Origin: Cydia pomonella
Lineage: Eukaryota > Arthropoda > Insecta > Lepidoptera > Tortricidae
Assembly: GCF_033807575.1 (NCBI RefSeq)
Contig: NC_084705.1
Location: 17,602,019-17,666,018, forward strand
Reading direction: 5' to 3'
Length of the DNA stretch: 64,000 nucleotides
In this document: in pieces, positions 11,245 through 23,061 of the stretch
How positions within the stretch are numbered: the stretch's first letter is position 1
How the letters are laid out: each line of letters begins with the position of its first letter
Translations under genes and position numbers: made by a program
The notes under the pieces: generated by a model
The model's database searches: none
What the model was told of the DNA's origin: nothing
What the model saw: the letters and a program-made list of their open reading frames with translations, nothing else

Positions 11245-11507
11245 AGCTCTAATATTGGACCAGGTAGGTAGTCCGTAGAAGTGGATTTAAGGACCAGTTT
11301 GCCGAGTTTCGGATACATACACATAAGTAATTTATGTGGGATGTGGGCTCTGACATTTTCTACTGTTTTAACTTGAGATTGCTTTAATTCATCGTACATT
11401 TCCTAGCGTTTTCCCGGCTATTTTCCACGGCTTACTTGGGCAGCTAGGAGTCCACTCGGGAACCCAATTCCATGAATTGTTACAGGCATTTAATGAAAAC
11501 GACTTCT

Positions 11508-11955
11508 TCCTCAAGTTGTCCCGGCATTTTTGCCACTGCTCATGGGAGCCTGGGGTGCGCTTGGCAACTAATCCCAAGAATTGGCGTAGGCACTAGTTTT
11601 TACGTAAGCGCCTGCCGTCTGACCTTCCAACCCAGAGGGTAAACTAGGCCTGATTGGGATTAATCCGGTTTCCTCACGATGTTTTTCTTCATCGTAAATT
11701 TGTTTGTTTTATTTTTGTTATTTTGTCTAGTTTTATTTATCTTTTGTTTATCTATTGTTTTGATTTACCTATTTATTATACGTGAATTAAACTTTATTTG
11801 CATGCATGCAACTGTGCTTACTTATAGCAAATAAATATTTGATTGAGAGCGACTGGTAAATATCAAATGATATTTCGTACATAAGTTCCGAAAAACTCAT
11901 TGGATCTCCGGATTGAAAGTCGCACGCTCTTACCGCTAGGCCACCTGCGATCCTT
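11508..11955 (-). mobile_element. tRNA-derived SINE with internal insertion
   Basis: Read on the minus strand, the head has an A-box-like TGGCCTAGCGGTAAGAGCG followed by CGACTTTCAATCCGGAG. The box B region present in typical members is deleted just after it. The body includes ACTTATGTACGAAATATC and the far end has TGGCAAAAATGCCGGGACAA and AGGAAGAAG. About 150 bp of unrelated AT-rich sequence interrupts the body near 11700-11850. Loss of box B means this copy should not be transcribable by RNA polymerase III. Confidence 0.65.
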
Positions 11956-11979
11956 AATGAAAATGACTGCGATCTGATT

Positions 11980-12130
11980 TTCAAAACCAAAGGGAAAAGT
12001 AGGCTTTATTGGGATTCGTTTCTTCACTAATATGTAATTGGTAAATATGAAATGATATTTCGTACATAAGTTCCAACAAACTCATTGGTACCAACCAATG
12101 TTCGAGCCCGAGGCCAGCGACGTTCAAATG
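11980..12130 (-). repeat. SINE fragment, same family
   Basis: Body words of the copy just to its left recur (ATATTTCGTACATAAGTTCC, AACTCATTGGTACCAACC), followed by a box-B-like GTTCGAGCCC. It is a second, internally deleted copy in the same orientation. The pair could be a local duplication or two insertions. Confidence 0.55.
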
Positions 12131-14160
12131 ATTGCTTTAATTATTACTCGGAATATCTATATAGCAGCATACTTTTATAAAATTTTGGGTATATAGGTAA
12201 GCATGGATTATTGTTAGAGAAAATCGCAATGTTCAAATAATCAAGTAAAAGTTAGCTATTACCTATGTCTGCACAATATTCAGATAATTTCCAATAACTG
12301 AGCACAAAATTAAATTCTCTCAAAAAGAAAAAAATATGAAACGAAATATTTTCATCAAATAAAATTCCCAAATGATAGTCAAAGAGAAATAACTTCATGC
12401 ATTTTGTACAGCTGGCAGCGCGATCCAAAACGGACGGGAACTGTTAGGAAAAAATACATTTTTTTTTGTTGATCGTACAGATTCCGACAAAGCGTGCGCT
12501 AACAGCGAGCGTCGGCACAGAGCGGCGGCTTGTTTGATAGACAGGTCAAAGCATGGAATTTGCCCACGGAACTTATTGTATGCAATTTGACTCACTTACA
12601 CTTACTCCTTCCTAAAGAAGATGCGCGTTAGAAATAAATAGTATAAGAATTTATTATCCGGACAACAACATTTTCTATAGGATACACTGTGATAGAATTT
12701 AGCCCGTATCCGCCGAGTACATAATATACCTCTCCTGCTGTTCTTTATTACGCTACTCTTCTCGGTTTTCTGCTAATCTCAACCAGTTTGTGTTAGTCGT
12801 TCGGCAGTTATCACCTGATCTGCCTATTCAGTGATATCTTCTCTGTAAATAAAGTTCCTTGAGAACTTTCAGACTTGGTAAACCTTTTTTGTTATATTTT
12901 TCCTATATTGATATTTATTATTTAAGCTTTTTAACACAAAAGTGGTTTAATTTTAGCTAGTAGGTACTTATTTCTTAGGTAGCTGCCACATCGCTAACGA
13001 TAAGCGAAGTGTGAGTAGCGATGACGGAGCTTTGTTCTCACCTGAGTCATAACTATCTAAGGGCTTTCAGTTGGAAAAAGACTTGTTATTTTGATAAAAA
13101 AGGCGGTAACGTAGTTCGTATTATTTAAAAAAAATCAATATGATTTCATAGGACAGCATGCGCTCCAATACGGCAGGAGGGGGCTGTACTCATTCACGCA
13201 TTCGGTTTTGCAATAAAACAAGGGTAGGACATACGACGTAGATAGTGGCGTACTCCGGTCTGGCTATTGTAGTCAAATTATGAAAAAAAAAAGTTATGGC
13301 TAATGACATTTATGGCATGTATAATGATTCAGTCATATGACTTTTCTGCCCTTATTAGTCAATAAGTGGTATCTCAAATCAAAATTAAATGCAACCCTTA
13401 AATTTCTTTATCTTAAAATCGAGATAGGTTCCGCTATTTGGCTTATTAGGGCAGTATTATGGCATAAGAAATTATAACAAACAAAATTATGACACTTAGT
13501 CGTCATGGCATGATAGCACATGAAATTAGTACAAGTAAAATTGTGGAAAACGAGGGTATCCGTCTTCCTTGGCACGGCTAAAACGTAACTTAGGTAATAA
13601 TCTACACTCGGATTTTATGTACTTTCCACATTGTACAGTTTTGTCTGTGTTACGCTTCAGAGTTAGCCCGAGAATGAGGAATACTTTTTTTCTACATATA
13701 TTCACCACGTACAAAACTAAGTTGTACAAAAAAAACTATTCCATTACCGCCTCTATGAGAGCTTATATGCAAAGGTATCATCCGTAGCATACTCTACGCC
13801 CCGCCCGAACGGCAGTTCATGCATTTTAATGAGAGCTGGTGCATCGTCCGTATGCAAACAGGGTCTGCATACGTTAGTTCTATACATTTATGTATGTTTT
13901 TGCCCTACTTGTGTCTTTTTCGGTGTGTTTGGACGAATGAGAATTTTCTTTCAGTCCAGGTGCTTTTTTAATGTTTAACGCAACATGAGAGGACTTTTGC
14001 TACACATAGCTACAAAATTTTAGTAATTAGCATTTTAATCAATTCGATGCGCAGGGAAACATTAAGCACGCATATTGGAATTTAATTATGTATATAATTT
14101 AAATGCGTTGAAGTCGAAAATACATAATTAGTTTTTAAAATTTGCGTTTTCAGTTTTATT
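12131..14160. other. unassigned DNA
   Basis: I see nothing I can name. A patch at 12475-12600 is richer in GC and has an acceptor-like TTGATCGTACAG followed by a short open frame, but no donor matches the phase needed by the next candidate exon (16241). Around 13030-13240 and 13790-13900 the composition is slightly higher without clear signals. Confidence 0.45.
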
Positions 14161-14167
14161 TTTTCTA

Positions 14168-14358
14168 ACTAGCAACGTGCAGCTGGGGCGGCTTCGGACG
14201 GGCTACACAAAACCTTAACAAATTATAAACCTAAACCTTCCTCTATCGTCACTCTATTGATAAGTGAAAACCATTCAGTAGTTATTGAGTTTAATACGAA
14301 CACACATACACACAGACAGACACGGCGGGGTACTTTGTTTTATAAAGTGTAGTGATTT
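14168..14358 (+). repeat. dispersed lepidopteran repeat with CAGA-rich segment
   Basis: TTATAAACCTAAACCTTCCT, then a short variable part, then CACACAGACAGACACGGCGG and TTTGTTTTATAAAGTGTAGT. From memory this order is a common lepidopteran repeat, perhaps a LINE or SINE tail. It has no coding potential here. Confidence 0.5.
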
Positions 14359-15294
14359 TGTTAAACAAGCCTGAAATATTTATGGTGATAATTTTTTATA
14401 CGTTCCATTGGAGCCACCTTCTTTCATAAATATTATATAAGGGCTCATTAGCGTCACGTGGCGACACCCTAAGCCTTCTAACAAGCGAAGTTGTAATCCT
14501 ACCGAGGGATCCATTAAATTGCTAAGTACTTTATTCATCCAGTGGGGTTCCGTCGTTAAGAGGAAAGGGGATGACCGCTTCTCCGTACAAACGTACTTCC
14601 CATATTCCTCTCTGATTATTAACAATTCAGAAAATATGTTTGATACTCAATTTGATGTTTATTAACCACAGCTATGCCCTTTTGTAGATTTTATGATTAT
14701 TATAAGTGATATTATAACTAAGTATTACAAAACGGTATGGAATTTGTTTTTCGCTCTTATCTTCCATAATAATCAATAAATCAAAAGAAGGGGCCGATTC
14801 GAACATTAAGATACCTCAAATATTCGGTCCTTCAAACAAAAACGTCACTTTTGATAATGAAATATCCGAACCATATCGTATCTAGATCTAATATTTGATG
14901 TATCTTAAAGTTAAAATCGGGCCGGAAGTCAAACGAAGGAGTATAGTTATGGTTAATAATAAATTAAAATAAACTTATGTAAAATATTTTCTATAATGTC
15001 AACATCCACGGAAGAAACGTCCCCACAACGTTTGTATGGAGAAGCGGTCGTCCACTGTCGTCTTAATTTTACTATATAGAATAACACCAAACAAAACATC
15101 GATTTATTTTGTGGTTCACCTTGGTTTTACTGAGTTTCTTCTTTTTGCAGTTCATTATTTTCTTTGACTTTCATTCCGTAGGCAGTGTTTTCTACTCTAA
15201 AGCTGTTATTTAATTAAACGACTACATTAAGTAATATTCCATTTCCCAATCCGAGTACAAAACACGAATTTTCTAATTTTATCCCAGCTTCTTT

Positions 15295-15412
15295 ACCACG
15301 GTTTGTTAGAGCCTGACGAGGCTCGCTTCGCAACCTAGTATCAAGAATTGGCATAGACACTACTTATTGGTACGACTGCCGTCTGACCTTCCAACCCAAA
15401 GAATAAACAATG
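15295..15412 (-). repeat. SINE fragment, same family as 11508
   Basis: AAGAATTGGCATAGACACTA and CTGCCGTCTGACCTTCCAAC match the body of the copy at 11580-11640. It is a partial internal piece. Confidence 0.5.
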
Positions 15413-16240
15413 AGTGACATAAAAATGTTCTTATGATTTGATACTCGTATCAGTTTGACATCATTGACAGTGAATTACGCTCGTACAGAGATATAATTAT
15501 ATTGGCACTAGAACTTAGTTGTGACCAAACCAGAATCATAAGAGTATAACATTTTGTATGGGTGTCATTAACAAAGTTTGCGGGTCAAAGTCGCCGGCCA
15601 AAGCTAGTATGAAGTAATAATAACACGGAACCCTTAACTTCCCCAGGCTTTGTTTAAATATGCAAGTGTCTTTAAAGGGTGCTGGGATGTTTTACGACGG
15701 CCTTATAAGCTTGTTTGCGTCATAATGATGTGATTTTGATGATGTGTTGACAAAACCTCAGGTTTTTTTACAAGGTGTAAACAGTGTAATGTGTAATTAT
15801 TATTAGCTTCAATAAGTAAATATTTTAACTTTTGTATTAATTTACCCTAATTAGTATCAAGTTTCTTTACTTCTTCGTAAATCAGGAGTGTAAGGGATCA
15901 TAAATAGAACCAAATAAGGTTCAAAATTCACATTCACATTCAAATTGTCGTAGACAAAATATCAGTCACCATAAAAAGTGACCGTTTTGTTCTATCTACT
16001 TTCATATTCTACTCAATTAATTAGAACAATTAAACATGCTTTACTTGTAGTACCAGAGCGAACTGCAATAACACACGGACAAGGACATGGTCATAGCTAA
16101 CAAAGCTAGTGTTTCCTTTTTAAGTACTATTTCGGTTACCAAACTGTAATGTAACAAGTTACTAAAATTGAGAAATACAGAATACGGGAAATGACTTACC
16201 TGCATATTATACGTCGTTAATATTGCATGTTTGTTTTCAG

Positions 16241-16319
16241 ATGCTCTTCGTGTCTACAACATACGCCATTCATCTGCTTTGAGTGCATCCCGGGAAGACA
16301 TCTCTGCGATAATCAAAAA
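16241..16319 (+). CDS. putative internal exon A of an unidentified host gene
   Basis: The acceptor GCATGTTTGTTTTCAG and donor GTAAGAAAC bound 79 bp. Read with the first two bases completing a previous codon, it gives ALRVYNIRHSSA...SREDISAIIKK with no stop. A second register is also open alone (cysteine-rich, starting CSSCLQHTPF) but runs into a stop in exon C. The third contains TGA. Two leftover bases (AA) join the G of exon B to make a lysine codon. The peptide is polar and serine-rich, with no domain I recognise. The upstream exon was not found in the window. The evidence rests on splice signals plus phase agreement over four exons, not on homology. Confidence 0.55.
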
Positions 16320-18675
16320 GTAAGAAACTGAACCTTATTTGTAATGCTATATAAATGCTTTTGCCTTACGCTACTCTACATTCATGTTTGTTATAAAATT
16401 CGCGAATATATTTACTTTGACAAGCGAATTCCAAACTTAAATAAGCGCATTTATGGTTGATTTTGGTCTGCAGCTAAATATGGGTAAGAGTTGGTTCCAA
16501 AATGATATTTTTAAACGAAATTGAGTTTTATTTTTTTGAGGGTAAGTTGATTATCGTAAATTGCATGTTTATAGTGGTAATTTTAATATTATAATGAGAA
16601 TGTGAAATGGAATAAAAGAATATGAGAACGGATGAGACCTCAGATGAAAAGATTTTGTTTGTTTCCCTTTTCAAAGACAGATCAAGTTTTTTTGTCGTAT
16701 TATGTTGGTTGTTTAGAATTCTCGTATTCTAACGATTTTCTCGAAGTAATTATACCTAGTAGCATGATAGTTCTGCACTTTATATAAAGGTTCAATATTC
16801 AAAAGAAAAAAAAAAAACAAATTTACTAAGACTTAGTACCTATCTGTAATATGATTTATAGTGCATATCTGCTTCTGTATTATCCGGCAGAGTGTGTTAA
16901 TGTTAATTGTCATTTCGGTTTCCGTATTCATTTTTAATTTAACATACCTACAAACTATTTAGTTACTTATCGTGATCAGTTTTGGCAGATTAAATTTTCG
17001 ATGGCTTATTACTATGCCAAATTAACATTATTCATATTAATTTGCTCGATGGCAAGCACTAGTTAGTAACAAATAACCATCAAGGTAAAATAATAGGGCT
17101 ACTCGTATATATTATTTTACAGCCTCAATTTTAAGGTTAGAAGCATGTTTGTCACCTCAATTGCTAATACATATTTAAGAATGGTAATGGCAACTATTGT
17201 GGCACTAGGATATTTACGAATACATTAATTTGTACAGATATTTTTGTAAGACACAACTACATAACCATTGGCAATTCTTTTCAAACAGAAATGTTAGCTC
17301 ATGATGTAAAAACTGTTGCAGACCTTTAAAACTACATGTGTACGGTTTACTGGGAAATATAGTTTGTATACGAAAGGGACCTATCATTGCGCAGAAATTG
17401 AATTCAATGATTAATATACGGATAACTATGATTGTTATGCGTTACCCTCACACTTACGTGCATCATAGAAAGTGACACCCACGATGACAGAAAATAAAAA
17501 CAAACAATCTACTCCTTTATTTTGATTGGATGTTTATATTCGTACTATCATATTGATTTGAGAGCATCTCACTCACTCTTATGTACCTTGGCATTAAGCG
17601 AGAAGCACTGGGAATAACATTATATCAATTTCTAATAAATAACAGATTTTAAAATATATATTCCATTCTTAGATCTGATAAAGTAAAATTATTTATGAGA
17701 GCACTTTTCAAAATCCCTACGCCCTTCCGCGGTCGCGACCAGCCAATATTTGCCGCCAATCCTATTACGGCGGTGCAGTCGGCAAGTTTCCTAAGCCACT
17801 TGCATACTCATAATACTGGCAATTCACTTTGCCTTATTGCCCTTTTACTATCAAGTTTTATTTTTACAACATCATAGGTACAGTCTCCTGCAATTATATG
17901 CTACACAACAAAGGCCTCAAAAATATCTTATTTGTAGAGCCTTAATAGCGTGTTATATTTTGAGGTCTTTGAAGACTAACATATTACTGCAGGTGATTGT
18001 ACATCTCATTTTATCATAGTCTTACCATCTGTGGTGCTTTTTACTCAACTTCAGGATGAGTTACGATTTTAGCATACTATTTACATGTGCATTGTTTGTT
18101 TTTGCCTTATTTTTTATTGTGGCGCCATCGCCATGGAGGCTTTAAAGACTACAGTTGTTAAACTTTTTAAGAAACCATGCAGTGAAGTTCGTCTAGTGAA
18201 AAACGAAAATCTTAAGTTTTTGTTTTCATTATTTTTACACATCAAACATCAAGCGACACGTTACAGTAATGGGCCCCATATCCAATAATAAAGTTGAATG
18301 TTTAAACTTTTAATGAAAATTCTATGAAACTTGTATTGTTGTAATAGCATGCACTTAAAAAAACCAAATCATGTTGTCCTCTCCTACCGTACTTTAGCAT
18401 TAATGGACTCACGGACTCAGTAATTGTTAGAATATTGGTAATCCGCCGCATCGCTTTTCATAGTCATGGCCCTATGGATTGAATTCCTATTTGAAATATT
18501 TATGAAAAATAAAATCGTTTAATTTTTTTTCATTAAACAGTATTTTTTTTATCTAAGAGATTGTTTTCGTACAAATGCTTAGACAAGAACTTAGGCATCG
18601 GTGCTCGTACTCATATCAGTAATTATTAGACGCCAATGACGAATTATTTAGCCAAACCACCAAACAACCTTTGAT
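16320..18675. other. putative intron sequence, unassigned
   Basis: AT-rich with no clear gene. The 60-codon open stretch at 17695-17877 starts with ATG inside a slightly GC-rich patch but has no recognisable content or splice signal. No bounded repeat is visible. Confidence 0.45.
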
Positions 18676-18964
18676 TATCTTTTCACCACACCAAGTGGTA
18701 AAGGCCCTCTTGATTGTTCAAAAACTAACGAGAAAGTTGCATTTTATCCAGATGTGGGGCAAAGTAATCAGATGCAAATTTTGTTTCCTTATGTTAGCTG
18801 GTAGAATTGACTTCTACAGTTGGATTTGATTAGGTTTGATTTTTTTTGGTATTTCATAGTTAGTATTTTCCTCGCGTTGGTGTGGTGAAAAATTTGTGTT
18901 TGGAATCTTTCGCTTGCTCGGGTATCAATATTAGCACGAGCGGTTAAACAACAACTTTACCCCT
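18676..18964 (+). repeat. L-family repeat (truncated inside)
   Basis: It begins ATCTTTTCACCACACCAAGT and continues with AAAGGCCCTCTTGATTGTTC. After a deletion it ends CTTTCGCTTGCTCGGGTATC...CGAGCGGTTAAACAACAACT. The same blocks in the same order occur at 54117-54556, and inverted at 28155-28533. CACCACACCAA near the start and TTGGTGTGGTG later are inverted repeats within the element. The family is unnamed to me and non-coding. Confidence 0.65.
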
Positions 18965-19236
18965 TGTATAAATAAATAAATAAATATTATAGAACATTAT
19001 TACACAAATTGACTAAGTCCCACAATAAGCTCAATAAGGCTTGTGTTGAGGGTACTTAGACAACGATATATATACTATATAAATATTTATAAATACTTAA
19101 ATACATATAAAACACCCATGGACAAAGGAACAAATATCCATGCTCATCACACGAATAAATGCCCTTACCAGGATTTGAACCCGGAACCATCGGCTTCATA
19201 GGCAGGGTCACTACCCACTGGGCCAGACCGGTCGTC
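18965..19236 (-). mobile_element. Metulj-type tRNA-derived SINE
   Basis: On the minus strand the head reads GGTCTGGCCCAGTGGGTAGT (A box) and, about 40 bp on, GGTTCCGGGTTCAAATCC (B box). The body then gives GGGCATTTATTCGTGTGATG and CAAGCCTTATTGAGCTTA, and a (ATTT)n tail ends at 18968-18985. Box A, box B, body and tail are all present, so this looks full length. It abuts the L-family repeat on its 3' side. The family name is from memory. Confidence 0.8.
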
Positions 19237-19271
19237 AAAACAAATGACTATTCTCATATTATTATTCTATT

Positions 19272-19306
19272 GAGAATAGTTATTTGTTAAACAAATAACT
19301 ATTCTC
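19272..19306. repeat. 17-bp perfect palindrome with 1-nt spacer
   Basis: GAGAATAGTTATTTGTT, one A, then its exact reverse complement. A weaker copy of part of the arm lies just upstream (GACTATTCTCAT at about 19244). Confidence 0.8.
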
Positions 19307-20059
19307 AGAGATCCTGAACTGATAAGACTAGATAGAAATAGTATCAACTTGAAATTACTTTAGAAAAAAAAAAAACTAAATCTGCCAGATTCACTTTTTC
19401 GAGAAATCGGGAAATGATCACATCAGATTGAACCCCAAATAATAGTATTGAAATCGTGTAGGGATAATCTAGGTGTCAATGAGACTCATTGATACTCTTA
19501 AGAGTAATCAATAGTTTTACAATATTTATAATTCGGGTTTAATAGTGACGTGAACGAAATGTAGACCGTGATCATGACACGTGTGAAACACGCTTTAGAT
19601 GAAATTCGGATATAGCGGCCAAGGATGCAAATCCACCACTGGGCTCAGCACTAATACCGCAACAGTAATGCAGCTGCAGTCATCATCCGAACGTTACCTT
19701 AACTCTACTGTAAATACAACGTCAAATATTAATTGTTACGAATGTGTGATTGCAATCATATAATAATTTATATGTAGACTCATTATTTTTCTGCTGAGTA
19801 CGTCTATAGCCTAGTTTGTACTCGGCACGGTGAATCTCCAGTCATATGACAAAGTTTCATGGTTTTAACGTGAATGGTGAAGTAGGATCTTGCACGTATA
19901 TAATATATGCTAAGCCTTCCGAGCCACAAAACTGAACTTGAACTATGAACATTTTGTCTTGAACTTTGTTAATCATCCTTGAGTTGCGCCCCAACTAAGT
20001 TCGTTATACACAAGTTATATAACAAGGCACTTATTAGTCTAAGATACCTATTTTTTTAT

Positions 20060-20165
20060 ACTACGTCAGTAGCAAACAAGCATACGGCCTGCTTATGGTA
20101 AGAAGTCTCCGTAGCTTATGTACGCCTGCAAGTCCAGCAATATTATAAAGGCAAACTAATTAAAT
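20060..20165 (+). repeat. dispersed repeat fragment
   Basis: AGCAAACAAGCATACGGCCT, then CTTATGGTAAGAAGTCTCCG and TACGCCTGCAAGTCCAGC resemble a common lepidopteran repeat. Similar wording occurs at 44325 and 51545. The GTAAGA inside it is part of the repeat, not a splice donor. Confidence 0.5.
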
Positions 20166-20911
20166 CGTATGTTGAGTCCTATATGTATAGAGAAGTTTGA
20201 GAGCATTGTAGTGCTAGCGGTACGGCAATTATTCTTTAGAACTAAGTTGATGCTCATCAGAAGGTGGACTCGTGTAACTTGTGAAATGTTTTAAGTAGAG
20301 CTATAATTTTTATGTCATCTTTTAGCTGATATCCTGTCCTATCATTTAACAATAAAAATAAGTACAGGTCAACGACCTCGTTTTCGAAAAAAAAAGATAA
20401 AATGTCGATGTCCTGGTCAATTTATTTTTCCTGCAGTTGTGCTGCAACAGCATTACTGGTGTAGTCTCTATTAAAATGTAACCTTAACACTCCCATGCCA
20501 CCCTTCCTGCTTAGATATCCGATACTTTTAACCCTTACTTTACCCCGTTAGCAAGTGGATTCTGGGTTCAAAGTTTCCTGGCACTTTCCTCTACCTGTAC
20601 GTCAGTTTCTCTTCACCTCAATTTATGAATTTATGCATGATTGAGGATGACACACCTAAACATATAAACCATACACAAACTCATATTTATAAATATTAGA
20701 AATATTAGTGGGATACAAAAAAACAACCGGGCTTGCTTAAGACTAAGACCAGGTGGAATCGTAATACTGCATTTTTATTAGTATTTTGTATCGTCTTACT
20801 GTCATCAGCTTGGCGACGGGAGAAACGCTACGAGGGCTTATAACAGCTTTTGTAGCACGTCAAACGTCAGTACATTTTAGGTTAGATACAATTTTTTAAC
20901 TTCATATCCCA

Positions 20912-21061
20912 CTAAGCTCCATTTAGTTAGACGGGTCAAAAACTTGCATGCAATTTTCATTTATATTTTCATAAGAACAATAAATTCAGTTGATTGACCA
21001 AATATACCGCAATGTAACGAAAATTGCATGCAAGTTTTTGATCCGTTTAAATGGGGTTTAA
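20912..21061. mobile_element. palindromic MITE
   Basis: The two arms match over about 45 bp: GGTCAAAAACTTGCATGCAA on the left against the inverse of TTGCATGCAAGTTTTTGATC on the right, flanked by CTCCATTTAG/CCCCATTTAA. The loop is AT-rich and there are no genes. Confidence 0.75.
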
Positions 21062-21268
21062 GTTAAATACGTTTTAAATACGTTCCTAAACTTACTAAAA
21101 CGAATGTATGCTTAATCATCTGACCTACGATGAATTTATTATACCGAACTTAGAATATTTGTTTATTATTGATATTATTTGACGATCCTTTTCAGGTTAA
21201 ATTTTTCTTGGAATAAATTTATTTGGATTATATTGCTATTATTTCAATTTATTTCTGACGATCACAAT

Positions 21269-22698
21269 TAGGGATTGCAATCCGGTCCGGCGGATCCGGT
21301 AATCCGGCCGGATCCGGTACTTTTCAGGAGCTGCCGGATCCGGTTAAACTCACCGGATCCGGTCCGGATCCGTTAAAATAAAAAAATGCTTATACACAGC
21401 ATATGCTGTGCGATTTGTATGAGCTAAGGGCAACAGATGAAAGGTCTGAAGTTCAACAGAACAAAGAACGAATGAAAAAGTTTAAATTTAGTAAGATACA
21501 TGATTGGAAACATAAGAGGATTTCTTCTTCTTTCATGATAGTGGCACGATACGATGATTACATAAATACTGTAATATAAGGATGAAGATGCCATGGAAGG
21601 CATTTGTGATTTATGCTAAAGGGAAGGTTAATATTTTGGCATAATGTTGTGATATGAAATCAAAACTAAACAAAAAGGCAGGAATAAATCGGCAGTATTC
21701 TGCCGACTAGAGTTGGGCTCATAAATATGTGTAAGTAAATGAATATATGATGAACTTCAGTTTTCTCCGATTATGCATTATGATAAGATATAGATTCTTT
21801 TCTATTCAAATTTAAGAGATAATCTTTTGTCTTTACTATGTCATCCAATCTTATGCAATTTCCTTCATCGCCTGGTACATGCGACTCTACGGTTATCCAA
21901 TTCTTTACTTGATCCATGTAACGTTTCTTAAATCATCCCTTTTGTTCCCTATTTTACCAATACACTTAATTGGAAATTTAAAACAACTGCGTCTTTTAAA
22001 TCATACAGTCTATATAACTACTTTCTCAGACAAAAACATGAGAACGAGACAATATTGAAGCGCATTTAATTTATTTTGATTAAACTTAAAATATCTAATT
22101 TTTTGTTACTAGAATGGATGTCAGCGATGCAAATAAGTAAATCTAAGAACAGAGGGCCTACCGCGGACCACGTTCGACGTTTTGCCTCCCTGTTACACTT
22201 ACGTACAAATTTACGAGTGCGACGGAGAGGCCACACGTCGAACGTGGTTCGCGGTAGGCCTGCAGTTTCGAAAACTTGTTCGTCCAAGAAGTTCCAATTC
22301 CCACCCCCCATTCCATCATCGGACTTTGGAAACTAATCAAATTTATAATTGTAAACGAAAATTTATGCAGTGCAGTTTTGTGAATGGTTAAATATAATAA
22401 ATTACTTAGATTAAAAATTTTGTTTTTAACGTGAGATTGACATTTTAACACTTACTACTAAGTTCTAATTGATGGTTAAACAGTTATTTATTCACTTCAA
22501 ATTACTGGTTTCGGAATAAGTTTGAAAAAACATCCTTTATTTCTTGTATTACGCTAAAAAACTACACAAATATGTCATTTTACTAACTCTAATATCCCTA
22601 TACCAAACCGGATCCGGTCCGGCCGGATCCGACCGGATTAAGGCCAAAATCCGGCCGGATCCGGCCGGATTGAAAATCAATCCGGTTTGCAATCCCTA
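21269..22698. mobile_element. hAT element, CCGGATCCGG subterminal type, copy 1
   Basis: The ends TAGGGATTGCAATCCGG and (inverted) TAGGGATTGCAAACCGG are flanked by an exact 8-bp duplication ATCACAAT (21261-21268 and 22699-22706), diagnostic of hAT-type insertion. About 100 bp at each end is filled with CCGGATCCGG and part-copies in both orientations. No transposase is visible. It is 1430 bp, longer than copy 2 (1280 bp), partly because of a nested MITE at 22154-22260. Confidence 0.92.
22154..22260. mobile_element. palindromic GGGCCTACCGCG MITE nested in hAT copy 1
   Basis: The arms GGGCCTACCGCGGACCACGT and the inverse of ACGTGGTTCGCGGTAGGCC continue to CGACG. The corresponding point of hAT copy 2 (near 37475) reads AAGAACAGTT without the insert, so it entered copy 1 after the copies separated. 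CAG flanks both sides and may be the target duplication. Confidence 0.75.
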
Positions 22699-23029
22699 AT
22701 CACAATATAGATTCTTTAAAATTGACAATAATGTAATTTGTACTGTAATTATATGTTGTGAAATAAATAAATCTAATCTAATCTATGCCTGACATATTGA
22801 TACTGACGGAGCAATGAACTGACAGATGAAACGGGCATTATTTATTGCCATTATGGCTGTAAAACTGATAATTTTGAATATAAATATTGACTTGGAAAAA
22901 ATTGTAGGAGACTTACTATTACAACTGTATATCATCATCTTACTGGGTTCATTATAGGATAGATCGATCTGTATTATAAGTCTGTCTCAATGGTCCCAAA
23001 TATGTATTTATTGTACTATTTTGTTACAG

Positions 23030-23061
23030 GTCCCTTCAATTTCAACGAAATTTTTCAAATG
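23030..23061 (+). CDS. putative 32-bp micro-exon B
   Basis: The acceptor TACTATTTTGTTACAG and a consensus donor (ATG|GTAAGT) bound 32 bp. In the phase set by exon A it adds K, then SLQFQRNFSN, leaving one G that joins exon C. The intron before it is 6,710 bp and the one after it 29,084 bp. A 32-bp exon is short enough to be chance; phase agreement with three neighbours is the support. Confidence 0.5.

Noticed and set aside
12478..12545. Acceptor-like GTACAG followed by an open GC-rich stretch, possible exon before A
   Set aside because: It leaves two bases where exon A needs one, and the following GTCAAA is a poor donor.
18965..19236. Functional tRNA gene at the SINE head
   Set aside because: A and B boxes are present but the stems do not close into a normal cloverleaf, and the SINE body and tail follow directly.
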